NCBI GenBank assembly: GCA_045649025.1
Contig: JAZRPB010000010.1
Location: 1 to 64,000, forward strand
Direction: 5' to 3'
Origin: Ornithomonoglobus_A sp045649025
GTDB lineage: Bacteria > Bacillota > Clostridia > UBA1381
DNA length: 64,000 nucleotides
In this document: in pieces, positions 33,394 to 41,551 of the stretch
Layout: every line of letters begins with the position of its first letter
Numbering within the stretch: the stretch's first letter is position 1
The notes under the pieces: model-generated
Seen by the model: only the letters and a program-made list of their open reading frames with translations
Told to the model about the DNA's origin: nothing
Database searches by the model: none
Translations under genes and position numbers: made by a program

Positions 33394-34497
33394 ATGAAAG
33401 AAAATTACACAATCGGAATTATAGGTGCAACCGGTATGGTTGGTCAGAGATTTATTACTCTTTTGCACAACCACCCCTGGTACACAATAAAGGTGCTTGC
33501 AGCATCACCAAGAAGTGCCGGAAAAACATATAAAGAAGCAGTTGGCACAAAATGGGCAATGGACGAGGAAATACCCGCAAGCATTGCAGATATGATTGTT
33601 ATGGATGCAACAAACGATGTTGAAAAGATTGCATCAATGGTAGACTTTGTGTTCTGTGCCGTTGATATGAAAAAAGACGAAATCAAAGCATTGGAGGAAA
33701 GATATGCAAAGGCAGAGTGTCCTGTTGTTTCCAATAACTCCGCTCACCGTCACACTCCTGATGTACCTATGATTATTCCTGAAATCAACCCCGAACACAT
33801 CGAAATAATTTCATCACAAAGGGAAAGATTAGGCACAAAGAGAGGCTTTGTTGCAGTTAAGTCTAACTGTTCATTGCAATCATATCTACCTGCAATGGCT
33901 GTTATAAACGAGAAATATCCAATAGACCGTGCACTTGTTACAACATATCAGGCAATTTCAGGTGCAGGCAAAACCTTTGAAACATGGCCCGAAATGGTAG
34001 ATAACCTTATCCCCTACATAGGCGGAGAGGAGCTAAAATCCGAGGTTGAGCCAAATAAGATTTTAGGTAAAATAGAAAATGGCGAAATTGTGCCGTCAAC
34101 ACAGCTACAAATAGAGTGTCAGACATATCGTGTGCCTGTATCGAACGGTCACAGTGCTGCTATATTCTTTACCTTCAAGGATAGTGCAAATAAACCGTCA
34201 ATTGAGGAAATCGAGAATATGTGGAGAGAGTTTAAGGGTGCTCCGCAAGAGCTTAACCTACCTCACGCACCAAAGCAGTTCCTTCACGTATACACCGAAG
34301 CAGACACTCCCGACCAACCGCAAATTAAGACTGCAAGAGATGTCGACGGCGGTATGGCAATTTCGTGCGGACGCTTAAGAGAATCAACACAATACGACTA
34401 TAAGATGGTATCTATGAGCCACAACACCTTAAGAGGTGCTGCAGGCGGTGCAGTTCTTTTAGCAGAGTTATTAACAGCAAAAGGATATATGGATTAA
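33394..34497 (+). CDS. asd: aspartate-semialdehyde dehydrogenase
   Basis: Asd reduces aspartyl phosphate to aspartate semialdehyde, the branch point to lysine, threonine and methionine. The 367-residue protein has the NADP-binding GIIGATGMVGQRF at residues 8-20, the nucleophile C159 in VKSNCSLQSY, and the catalytic histidine in VPVSNGHSA. Its motif spacing is that of the archaeal/fungal-like class of the enzyme, also common in Clostridia. GGGAGGAAG precedes the start. It is the first gene under the lysine riboswitch. Confidence 0.95.
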   Translation: MKENYTIGIIGATGMVGQRFITLLHNHPWYTIKVLAASPRSAGKTYKEAVGTKWAMDEEIPASIADMIVMDATNDVEKIASMVDFVFCAVDMKKDEIKALEERYAKAECPVVSNNSAHRHTPDVPMIIPEINPEHIEIISSQRERLGTKRGFVAVKSNCSLQSYLPAMAVINEKYPIDRALVTTYQAISGAGKTFETWPEMVDNLIPYIGGEELKSEVEPNKILGKIENGEIVPSTQLQIECQTYRVPVSNGHSAAIFFTFKDSANKPSIEEIENMWREFKGAPQELNLPHAPKQFLHVYTEADTPDQPQIKTARDVDGGMAISCGRLRESTQYDYKMVSMSHNTLRGAAGGAVLLAELLTAKGYMD

Positions 34498-34526
34498 TTA
34501 AAGCATTTTGTAAGCTTGGTGAAAGG

Positions 34527-34621
34527 AAGTATTAACTTGATAAATCAAGTTAATACTTATGGCTAATTTTATTGCACCGCCGAGGTTTTCGCACCATAAA
34601 TGGTACGAAACGGCGATGTGC
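34527..34621 (+). other. two hairpins in the asd-dapA spacer
   Basis: The first (34527-34558) is a perfect 14-bp stem, AAGTATTAACTTGA with its complement and a TAAA loop, without a T-tract. The second (34574-34621) pairs GCACCGCCG with CGGCGATGTGC and GTTTTCGCACCA with TGGTACGAAAC. They precede the pseudoknot motif at 34632-34699 and may be part of one regulatory leader or protect the downstream mRNA. Confidence 0.6.
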
Positions 34622-34631
34622 ATAATTTCCA

Positions 34632-34699
34632 TTATACGCCTTATCAGCCCACGATAACAGGTGTATAAATTTTAATATATTTCTTGTGGGCAGAAAGGC
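34632..34699 (+). promoter_or_regulatory. pseudoknot motif upstream of dapA, covering its AAAGG site (copy 1)
   Basis: Three helices interleave. TTATAC (34632-34637) pairs with GTATAA (34663-34668). GCCTT (34638-34642) pairs with AAGGC (34695-34699). GCCCAC (34647-34652) pairs with GTGGGC (34686-34691). The last pairing blocks would hold AGAAAGG, a Shine-Dalgarno-like sequence, in a stem. The same arrangement occurs at 39989-40048 before an unrelated gene, with identical pairing blocks. A translational switch is inferred. Confidence 0.6.
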
Positions 34700-34712
34700 T
34701 ATGGAAATTAAA

Positions 34713-35597
34713 ATGACTAAAAAATTACCATTTACCGGCTCGGGTGTTGCAATTGTAACACCGTTTGACGGTTACAAAACAAATTATGACGCTTTGGGCG
34801 AACTAATTGAATTTCATATTCAAAACAACACAGATTCAATCATAATCTGCGGAACAACTGGCGAAGCATCAACAATGCCCGATGCAGAGCATTTAGCAGC
34901 TATTGAATACACTGTTAAAAAAGTTAACGGACGTATTCCTGTTATTGCAGGCACAGGCTCAAATGAAACAGCTCATGCAATAGAGCTTTCAAAGAAAGCA
35001 GAGGAATTGGGTGCAGATGCACTTCTGGTTGTTACACCATACTATAACAAGGCATCACAAAAGGGCTTGGTTGCACACTTTAGTGCTATTGCAAATTCTG
35101 TATCAATCCCGATTATACTTTACAACGTACCGAGCAGAACAGGCGTTAATATTCCTATTCCTGTTTTAAAGGAGCTTTCAAAGCTTGAAAACATTGTTGC
35201 AATCAAGGAAGCAAGCGGAAACATAAGCTACACCGCAAAGGTTGCCGCAGAGGTGCCTGATTTATATATCTATTCAGGTAACGACGATATGATTGTTCCT
35301 GTAATGTCGCTTGGTGGTAAGGGCGTTATAAGCGTGCTTGCAAACGTTATGCCACGCCAGACACACGATATGTGTGCATCATACCTTAACGGTGAAACCG
35401 AAAAAGCAACCAAACTGCAGCTTGAGTTGCTCGATTTGGTAGATAACCTGTTTATTGAAGTTAATCCGATACCTGTTAAAACTGCTCTTAATCTTATGGG
35501 CAAAAATGTGGGTAATTTAAGATTACCGCTATGTGAAATGGAAGATAAAAACCTTGCATCTTTGAAGGCTTGTATGCAAAAGCACGGACTTATCTGA
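34713..35597 (+). CDS. dapA: 4-hydroxy-tetrahydrodipicolinate synthase
   Basis: DapA condenses pyruvate with aspartate semialdehyde, the first lysine-specific step. From the ATG at 34713 it has 294 residues, the family's usual size. The TIM-barrel motifs include GTTGEASTM (T48, T49), YYNKASQKG, Y137 and R142 in YNVPSRTG, and the Schiff-base lysine K165 in AIKEASG. The start is uncertain. The ATG at 34701 lies only 2 bases after AAAGG, too close; the ATG at 34713 has a 14-base spacing. The AAAGG itself is part of a conserved pseudoknot-like leader. Confidence 0.94.
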   Translation: MTKKLPFTGSGVAIVTPFDGYKTNYDALGELIEFHIQNNTDSIIICGTTGEASTMPDAEHLAAIEYTVKKVNGRIPVIAGTGSNETAHAIELSKKAEELGADALLVVTPYYNKASQKGLVAHFSAIANSVSIPIILYNVPSRTGVNIPIPVLKELSKLENIVAIKEASGNISYTAKVAAEVPDLYIYSGNDDMIVPVMSLGGKGVISVLANVMPRQTHDMCASYLNGETEKATKLQLELLDLVDNLFIEVNPIPVKTALNLMGKNVGNLRLPLCEMEDKNLASLKACMQKHGLI

Positions 35598-35616
35598 AAA
35601 TTAGGAGGAATACTCT

Positions 35617-36381
35617 GTGATAAAAATTATTATGAACGGTTGTAACGGCAAGATGGGTCAGGTCATTTCCCGACTTGTTGAGGAAGATGACGAATGCGAA
35701 ATAGTTGCTGGTATTGATATAAACACCGAGGAAAAGAACTCATATCCCGTTTTTGCAAACCCGTTTGACTTTAACAGCGAGGCAGATGTGATGATAGATT
35801 TTTCACATCCGTCTTGCTTCGAGAACGTATTGAGCTATTGCGAAAAGAGAGCATTACCTGTTATTATCTGCACAACAGGCTTAAGCAGTGAGCAAAAGTC
35901 TATGATGAGCGAGGCTGCCAAAAAAACACCTGTTTTCTTCTCGGCTAATATGAGCCTTGGTATAAACCTTATAATTGCACTTGCAAAAGAGGCAACAAAG
36001 CTTTTAGAGGGGAATTTTGATATTGAGATTGTGGAGCGTCATCACAACCAGAAGATAGACGCACCGTCGGGCACTGCTCTTGCAATTGCCGACGCAATCG
36101 ACGAAACCCTATCCTACCCTGCCGAGTATGTGTACGACCGTCATTCTGTAAGAAGAAAAAGAAAACCAACCGAGATAGGTCTGCATGCAGTACGCGGCGG
36201 CACAATTGTTGGCGATCACGAGGTTATTTTTGCAGGCACCGATGAGGTAATAGAGCTAAAGCACAGTGCACACAGCAAAGAGGTGTTTGCAGTGGGTGCT
36301 ATAAAGGCTGCAAAGTTTATGTGCGGTAAGCCGAACGGAATGTATAGTATGAACGACCTTATTAGTGCAACGTTAAGCTGA
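35617..36381 (+). CDS. dapB: 4-hydroxy-tetrahydrodipicolinate reductase
   Basis: DapB reduces the DapA product to tetrahydrodipicolinate using NAD(P)H. The 254-residue protein has GCNGKMGQ near the N-terminus for dinucleotide binding, the catalytic ERHHNQKIDAPSGTA (about 140-154) with the His and Lys active-site residues, and GEHEV-like GDHEVIFAG. The start is GTG with AGGAGG upstream. It overlaps the next gene (TGATG). It is also a source of precursor for dipicolinate in spores. Confidence 0.95.
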   Translation: MIKIIMNGCNGKMGQVISRLVEEDDECEIVAGIDINTEEKNSYPVFANPFDFNSEADVMIDFSHPSCFENVLSYCEKRALPVIICTTGLSSEQKSMMSEAAKKTPVFFSANMSLGINLIIALAKEATKLLEGNFDIEIVERHHNQKIDAPSGTALAIADAIDETLSYPAEYVYDRHSVRRKRKPTEIGLHAVRGGTIVGDHEVIFAGTDEVIELKHSAHSKEVFAVGAIKAAKFMCGKPNGMYSMNDLISATLS

Positions 36382-37352
36382 TGTATAATTATAATATTTT
36401 TCACGAAGAAATTATGCAATCTTTAATAGATAGCGTAAATAACAACAAAACCTCAAATGCATATATTTTTGAAGGTCATAAAGGAATGTATAAACACGAG
36501 TGCGCGCGGCTTTTTGCTGCCGCACTTACTTGTGAGAGCAATAATGCTCCATGCGGTGTGTGTCATAATTGTACGCTGTCTTTAGCGAATACAAATTCCG
36601 ATATAAAGCTCATAAAAAAGCCAAAAGACAAAAAAATAATAGACGTAGAAACAATAAGAACTGTAAATTCCGACGCATATATCCGTCCCTTTGCCTCAAA
36701 GCGTAAGGTGTATATTATAGACGATGGCGACGCAATGACTGTGGAGGCACAGAATGCTTTTTTAAAAACCTTTGAAGAGCCGCCCGAGTATGCTGTCTTT
36801 ATTATAGTGGCACAAAGTATCGATAATCTTTTACAGACTATTATATCACGTGCCGAGGTTATAAAGTTTACACCTGTGAGCAAGGAGCGTATTTTAAAAT
36901 ATATTCGTGCAAAATACCCCAATGAACAGTATAGAGAGGTGTTTTTGCAAAACTACTGCGAGGGTATACCCGGACGTGTGGACGAGATTGTTGCAGATAC
37001 CGACTTCGACGATTTGCGTTCACAAAGTCTGCAGCTTCTTCCAGCATTGTTAAGTAAAAAAACGCAAAGTGCATTTGAAATTGAGGAATATATAAATAAA
37101 AATTCAGATAAAACTCAAATGATATTTGATTTTTGGATTTCATTTTTAAGGGATTTATTAGTATTGGAATGCGGTGCATTCGACAATTTAATAAATGTTG
37201 ATAAAATGAGCGAGATTAAAAGCATATCTCAATCAGTGTCAGCTCCAACTGTTACACTTGCATTAGACACAATGTTTGAAGGAAAACGTATGATTGATCG
37301 CTATGTTAAGCCTTCAGCTGTGGCACTTCGGTGTGCATTGCTTATTAAATAA
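36381..37352 (+). CDS. holB: DNA polymerase III clamp-loader delta' subunit, P-loop degenerate
   Basis: The 323-residue protein belongs to the AAA+ clamp-loader family. The zinc module is visible as CGVCHNC (about 54-60), followed by VYIIDDGDAMTVEAQNAFLKTFEEPPEYAVFII, the Walker B-like and SRC-neighbour region, and IISRAEVIKF (SRC replaced by SRAE). The expected P-loop GPxGxGKT/S reads EGHKGMYKHECARLF, lacking GK[ST], so it probably does not bind ATP itself, as in E. coli delta'. It starts inside the dapB stop. Its stop runs directly into a dispersed repeat. Being under the lysine riboswitch is unusual for a replication gene. Confidence 0.85.
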   Translation: MYNYNIFHEEIMQSLIDSVNNNKTSNAYIFEGHKGMYKHECARLFAAALTCESNNAPCGVCHNCTLSLANTNSDIKLIKKPKDKKIIDVETIRTVNSDAYIRPFASKRKVYIIDDGDAMTVEAQNAFLKTFEEPPEYAVFIIVAQSIDNLLQTIISRAEVIKFTPVSKERILKYIRAKYPNEQYREVFLQNYCEGIPGRVDEIVADTDFDDLRSQSLQLLPALLSKKTQSAFEIEEYINKNSDKTQMIFDFWISFLRDLLVLECGAFDNLINVDKMSEIKSISQSVSAPTVTLALDTMFEGKRMIDRYVKPSAVALRCALLIK

Positions 37353-37456
37353 AAAAGTCGCTATTGTGACTGTTGTTCGCACAGCTCACTTCTATAAGTA
37401 GACTTTTTTGTAATTTGGGAAATTACAACTTAAAAGTAGTAATTTCCTAAAAGATA
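37351..37456 (+). repeat. two-hairpin dispersed repeat, copy 1
   Basis: About 106 bp made of two palindromes. The first is bounded by AAAAAAGTC and GACTTTTTT, with an inner GTGACTGT/ACAGCTCAC hairpin. The second is GGAAATTAC ... GTAATTTCC. It begins at the holB stop codon in the direction of transcription, so it also serves as a terminator. Copies: 47174-47278 (same strand) and 56214-56320 (opposite strand). Confidence 0.85.
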
Positions 37457-37681
37457 AAAAAACAGCAACATAAAGGGGATGTTAAAAAACATCCCCTTTA
37501 TATTTTATATTCACATTTTACACAAGCAGTAATTACTGTTTCTTTTGGGATTACAATTGCGAACACATATCCTTAAAACTGCCGCAAATTGTAATTTATG
37601 TATTAATATGTATACATAATTTTTAGGATTAGTAAAATGCATACTATTATTAGTTTTACATTTTGGTGTTTTTAAAACACT
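37457..37681. other. intergenic region with terminator after holB
   Basis: A perfect terminator-like hairpin lies at 37472-37500 (AAAGGGGATGTT and its complement, A-rich loop). Beyond it is AT-rich sequence with a short hairpin near 37663-37684 at the M20 gene's end. I see no gene. Confidence 0.6.
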
Positions 37682-38941
37682 TTATCCCAAAACTTTCAAA
37701 ACATACGCCATAATAGTCTTTGTGTATTCAACAAACTTATCACACTCAATATATTCATTGGGCTGATGGGCTCCGCCGTACTTGCTGAAATCACGACCTG
37801 CACCAAATGCAAAGGCACGGCTGCTTCCGTACTTTGAAATAACAGAAAGGTCGGAAAGGCACGAGCCGCACACAATAGGCTCACTTCCGGTTGCCTCTCT
37901 TGCAGCCTCCAGCATAAGCTGTATATCCTCACTGTCGGGCTCGCAAAGAACATGGTGGAAGAATCGTGTTGCATTCTTAAATCCGTCGCCAACAATTCCA
38001 AGCGGTGCAAGGCGTTCATCTAAAATCTTTTCAAGCTCCGCAAATTCAGCATAAATTTCTTCTTTGGTTTTGTCGGTATAATAAACGAAATATACTTCAC
38101 CCACACCCAAATCCATTCCATTGTTTCCGGCACGAACACCCATATATCTTAAAGCAGTGTCGGGGATAATTGTATTGGCATAGAATTTGTTGTTCCTTAA
38201 TTCATTTCGGCGGTTTTGGGCAAATTGCTCTATAACCTCTAAAATTACTGGCAAAGCCTGTGCTGTTGTTTTAGCACTGTCGACAGTGTCTTTAGTATGA
38301 TAAATGTATTTAACTTCACCGCCGCCAGAGCCACAATGCCATATTTGGTTTTCTCTTCCGTCCATACTCACAATTCGCTTACTGGGTGTTTTTAAAACCG
38401 CAGCCAACGAACCGTGTGAGCCTCCGTATTCCTCATCACAAAATGCCGAGAAAACAAGATTAGCCTTTGGAGTAAATCCTTCTTCCTTTAAAAGCTTTAT
38501 AATAAAAAGAATTGTTGCCAAAGCATACTTATCATCGCAGGCTCCTCTGCCAAAAATCTTTCCATCTATTATTTCACCAGAAAGCGGATCGCTTTTCCAG
38601 TTACCGGGATCTCCTATTTCAACTGTGTCTGTGTGTGCCATAAGCATAAGCTCATTTTTATCTTCCACACCCTTCCACACAGCAGAAACATTATATCTGT
38701 TTTCCAGACCACGACCCTCCATATAATCAGGATGCTTTGTAAAATCAGGCAAATCAAGCGGCGAATATATTTCGGTTTCCAAACCAAACTCGCAACACAT
38801 ATCGTATATGTGTTTTGCCATCTTTTCTTCGTTACCGTAACTTTTAAAACTTTCAGAATTTATTTTGATAAAAGAACTCAACAGCTCAAACAATTCGTCC
38901 TTTCTTTCATCAATTAAATTTAAAATGTAATTTTTTTCCAA
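37682..38941 (-). CDS. M20 family metallopeptidase (ArgE/DapE/PepV-like)
   Basis: This is a 419-residue zinc peptidase. The catalytic domain has the MLMAHTDTVE motif (about 81-90; metal His and catalytic Asp), the bridging Asp in GRGACDDKYALA, the general-base Glu in FCDEEYGGSHG, and a C-terminal His ligand in GGAHQPNE. Members remove N-acyl groups or cut dipeptides; the substrate is not readable here. The start is a TTG at 38941, seven bases after GGAGGT; an in-frame TTG at 38956 would overlap that site. It is downstream of nagB on the same strand and separated by a hairpin. Confidence 0.88.
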   Translation of the reverse strand: MEKNYILNLIDERKDELFELLSSFIKINSESFKSYGNEEKMAKHIYDMCCEFGLETEIYSPLDLPDFTKHPDYMEGRGLENRYNVSAVWKGVEDKNELMLMAHTDTVEIGDPGNWKSDPLSGEIIDGKIFGRGACDDKYALATILFIIKLLKEEGFTPKANLVFSAFCDEEYGGSHGSLAAVLKTPSKRIVSMDGRENQIWHCGSGGGEVKYIYHTKDTVDSAKTTAQALPVILEVIEQFAQNRRNELRNNKFYANTIIPDTALRYMGVRAGNNGMDLGVGEVYFVYYTDKTKEEIYAEFAELEKILDERLAPLGIVGDGFKNATRFFHHVLCEPDSEDIQLMLEAAREATGSEPIVCGSCLSDLSVISKYGSSRAFAFGAGRDFSKYGGAHQPNEYIECDKFVEYTKTIMAYVLKVLG

Positions 38942-38981
38942 TGTATACACCTCCAAAAACTAATACCTATAAACTTGTTTA

Positions 38982-39024
38982 GTAAATCTATATGGCTGTA
39001 ATTTTTACAGCTATATAGATTTAC
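38982..39024 (-). terminator. hairpin between nagB and the M20 gene
   Basis: GTAAATCTATAT(G)GCTGTA and its complement form a long near-perfect stem with an ATTTT loop just after the nagB stop. There is no long T-tract, so it may attenuate rather than fully terminate. Confidence 0.6.
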
Positions 39025-39036
39025 ATTTATACATTT

Positions 39037-39759
39037 TTAGCATCCATATGATTCTTCATCACACAAAATTGTTACGTCAGGATGCAGCTTTAAAAATGTT
39101 GATGGATTTGATGTTTTTATCTCATCTGAAAGAAGGTCTTTTATAGCTTCCTTTTTTGATGCACCGTTTGCAAGAAGAATTATCTTTTTTGCACCAAGAA
39201 TTGACGCCATACCCATTGTTAGTGCGTGCCTTGGCACATCATCAGCACTTTCAAAGAAACGTGAGTTTGCCTCTATTGTATCTTGGGTAAGTCCTGTTTT
39301 ATGTGTTGGTGCAATTAATGCTTCATCAGGTTCGTTAAATGCAATATGACCGTTTCTGCCAATACCCAAAACCTGAATATCTATTCCGCCTGCATTTTTA
39401 ATTGCCTCATCATACGCCTTACATTCTGCCTCGGCGTCTTGTGCTTCACCATTTAGAAGATGTGTGTTTTCCATCTTTATATTTACGTGATTAAACAAAT
39501 TCTCGTTCATAAAATAACGATAGCTCTGATCGTTGTTGGGGCTTATGGGATAGTATTCATCAAGATTATATGAAATAATATCTTTAAAACTTATTTCACC
39601 TTTTTTATTCATCTCTATAAGCTCTTTATATGTCCCCGTAGGTGTTGAGCCTGTTGCAAGACCCAAAACAGAGTTTGGCTTATTTTTTATTTGCTCTGCC
39701 ATAATTTGGGCAGCTTTTTTTGACATTTCTTCATAATTTTTACATACAATAAATTTCAT
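39037..39759 (-). CDS. nagB: glucosamine-6-phosphate deaminase
   Basis: NagB converts glucosamine 6-phosphate to fructose 6-phosphate and ammonia, the last step of amino-sugar catabolism. The 240-residue protein has GLATGSTPTGTY (phosphate loop), YNLDEYYPI, the catalytic GIGRNGHIAFNEP with the active-site His, and ALTMGMASILGAKKI. I start at the ATG at 39759, preceded by GAAAGGTGA; an in-frame ATG seven codons upstream precedes that site. nagA is not adjacent. Its promoter is at 39879-39851. Confidence 0.95.
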   Translation of the reverse strand: MKFIVCKNYEEMSKKAAQIMAEQIKNKPNSVLGLATGSTPTGTYKELIEMNKKGEISFKDIISYNLDEYYPISPNNDQSYRYFMNENLFNHVNIKMENTHLLNGEAQDAEAECKAYDEAIKNAGGIDIQVLGIGRNGHIAFNEPDEALIAPTHKTGLTQDTIEANSRFFESADDVPRHALTMGMASILGAKKIILLANGASKKEAIKDLLSDEIKTSNPSTFLKLHPDVTILCDEESYGC

Positions 39760-39850
39760 TCTTGTTTCACCTTTCAGCATTAATTGTTATAAATTTTTAT
39801 GAGATTTTTTTTAGTTATATTACTTTTTGTAATTTTTCATCACAATATAC

Positions 39851-39879
39851 ATTGTACCACAGTTAAATTAATATTGCAA
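39851..39879 (-). promoter_or_regulatory. promoter of nagB
   Basis: On the minus strand TTGCAA (39879-39874), 17 bp, TACAAT (39856-39851), about 90 bp before the start. Confidence 0.65.
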
Positions 39880-39988
39880 TAATTTTTTTAAATTTTCGCA
39901 AAATTTAAAAGTGAGAATAATAAAAGCAATAGTGTACATAATAAAGATGTGTCGCACGGGCACAACAATTTTTCCATTTCATACTTTT

Positions 39989-40048
39989 ATACGCCTTATA
40001 TGCCCACAAATAAGTGTGTATAAGTATACGTTTTGTGGGCAGAAAGGC
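39989..40048 (+). promoter_or_regulatory. pseudoknot motif upstream of the DUF1540-like gene (copy 2)
   Basis: The blocks match copy 1 at 34632-34699: TTATAC, GCCTTAT, GCCCACAAA, GTGTATAA, TTTGTGGGC and AGAAAGGC in the same order. Middle spacers differ in length and sequence (one nucleotide shorter between GCCTTAT and GCCCAC, shorter second loop). The GCCCACAAA/TTTGTGGGC stem is longer here. Conserved pairing blocks with diverged loops support RNA structure rather than a recent DNA duplication. Confidence 0.6.
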
Positions 40049-40063
40049 AAAGGGAATTTAGTT

Positions 40064-40243
40064 ATGAGCGGTTGTTGTAATTCAAGTCCTAACAAAAGCA
40101 TAAGATGTTCAGTTACACAGTGTAAATATCACTGTAATTCAAAGGATTACTGTTCTTTGGAAAGTATACAGGTTGGCACACACGAAGCAAATCCAACTAT
40201 GATAGAGTGCACAGACTGCACATCTTTTAAATTAAGAGACTAA
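40064..40243 (+). CDS. small Cys-rich DUF1540-like protein
   Basis: The 59-residue protein has the pattern CSVTQCKYHCNSKDYCSLESIQVGT, which fits DUF1540 (CxVxxCxYxxxxxCxAxxIxV), followed by MIECTDCTSFKL. Eight or nine cysteines in so short a protein suggest metal binding; the function is unknown. The ATG at 40064 has AAAGGG nine bases upstream, directly after the pseudoknot motif. The frame is open upstream to 39911 but that part is non-coding in character. It ends in a terminator. Confidence 0.85.
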   Translation: MSGCCNSSPNKSIRCSVTQCKYHCNSKDYCSLESIQVGTHEANPTMIECTDCTSFKLRD

Positions 40244-40283
40244 AAAAATGAGACTTTTATGAGGTGTACTCATAAAAACAGTT

Positions 40284-40314
40284 AAAGGTCGCGGTGAATT
40301 TCACTGCGACCTTT
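40284..40314 (+). terminator. terminator after the DUF1540-like gene
   Basis: AAAGGTCGCGGTGA pairs with TCACTGCGACCTTT, with a short loop. A smaller hairpin (TTTTATGAG/CTCATAAAA) lies at about 40254-40278. Confidence 0.8.
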
Positions 40315-40432
40315 ATTCGTTAATAACATTTTTTAAAAAAAATAACGCATACGGGATTGTGTGTATAAATTCGTTAGGTGCAAGTTTACACACATACCCT
40401 TTTCATTAAAGAAACGGTAATTTATTTAATAT

Positions 40433-41404
40433 TCAGTTTTGCAAGCTAAATTTTACATTCTGTGATATATCAAAGATAATAAGTTTATCTGTATTAAGAT
40501 TTTCTTTGTACATATCCACAGCTCTCACAGTATGGTTATTATAGGTTGTGTAATAGTAAATACCCTCATCTGTATTACAACACGAAGAATAATTTGTTAT
40601 CTCATAACCGTCCCCTACCATTACACACCCTTTTTGCTGATATACTGAATACAAAATATGAAAAAACTGATTTACTGTTTCCTCCTCACTGTTGCCATAT
40701 ACCGAATTAAGCTTGGTAAAGCTTGCCCTAACAAATCTCGACATCGACGAGAGGTCCCCTGGTATTCCAATACCGCCCATTCCTCTGCTGTATGTTTTTA
40801 GCTCAATTTTATCAGAAAATCTGTTTTGCGGCTCTTTTGGTGATACATTTATATAATTTGACAAATTAAACATTTGAATATCAAAGGCGGGGTTGTTTGT
40901 TAAAACTCCCACAGGATTTTCATACACCTTTAACCCGCTGTGTGTCTGCTCAACAGTTAAAGACTTTTCCCTGTCTGCAAGCAACCAATGCAGAGGTGTT
41001 GGTGGTAAATCAGCACTTATTGGCTCATCGGTAATATTTATTTTGTAAAGTAGTGTTTTAGCTTCATTTATGGTGGCACATTGAGATAATATCCACGGTA
41101 TAAGCTCAAATGATGCCACATTATCTTTATTGGGAATACATTTTTCATACTTTGCGTTATCTGGAAAATTTAACCCTGCAATACTTAATCCCATTTCATT
41201 TGTGGCATCAAAATATAACGGATACCCATTATACGGCAATGCCATGCCTATAACTGCATAATGCTTTTTTAGTACCTTTCCGTTTAAAAAACAAAAAGGA
41301 AAAAATCTGGGTGTTATAGTAACCTTTTCGCCAAAGGTGTGCTCATAGTCCAGATTTCTTCCAAAATAAAAGTTTTTATTTGTTACACATATTGCAGTAC
41401 ACAT
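40433..41404 (-). CDS. choloylglycine hydrolase family enzyme (bile salt hydrolase / penicillin V acylase-like)
   Basis: This is an Ntn hydrolase with an N-terminal cysteine nucleophile exposed by removal of Met1. Of its 323 residues, C2, R16, D19, N79, N171 and R226 line up with the catalytic set known from Clostridium perfringens bile salt hydrolase (C2, R18, D21, N82, N175, R228). Likely substrates are conjugated bile salts or other linear amides (penicillin V, N-acyl homoserine lactones); sequence alone does not decide. It has no signal peptide and is probably cytoplasmic. AAAGGGG precedes the start. It is a single gene. A bile salt hydrolase would fit a gut habitat. Confidence 0.9.
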   Translation of the reverse strand: MCTAICVTNKNFYFGRNLDYEHTFGEKVTITPRFFPFCFLNGKVLKKHYAVIGMALPYNGYPLYFDATNEMGLSIAGLNFPDNAKYEKCIPNKDNVASFELIPWILSQCATINEAKTLLYKINITDEPISADLPPTPLHWLLADREKSLTVEQTHSGLKVYENPVGVLTNNPAFDIQMFNLSNYINVSPKEPQNRFSDKIELKTYSRGMGGIGIPGDLSSMSRFVRASFTKLNSVYGNSEEETVNQFFHILYSVYQQKGCVMVGDGYEITNYSSCCNTDEGIYYYTTYNNHTVRAVDMYKENLNTDKLIIFDISQNVKFSLQN

Positions 41405-41551
41405 AAAATATCCCCTTTTTTAGTTTATTTTATGTGTTTTATGGATTTTAATTCGCCAAGATTATAATAAAAACAATAATGGGCTTATTTGCAAAAAACG
41501 TAAACAAGGTTGCACTTATAAACGTGTCATTTTTTTGCTAACAGTCTAAAA

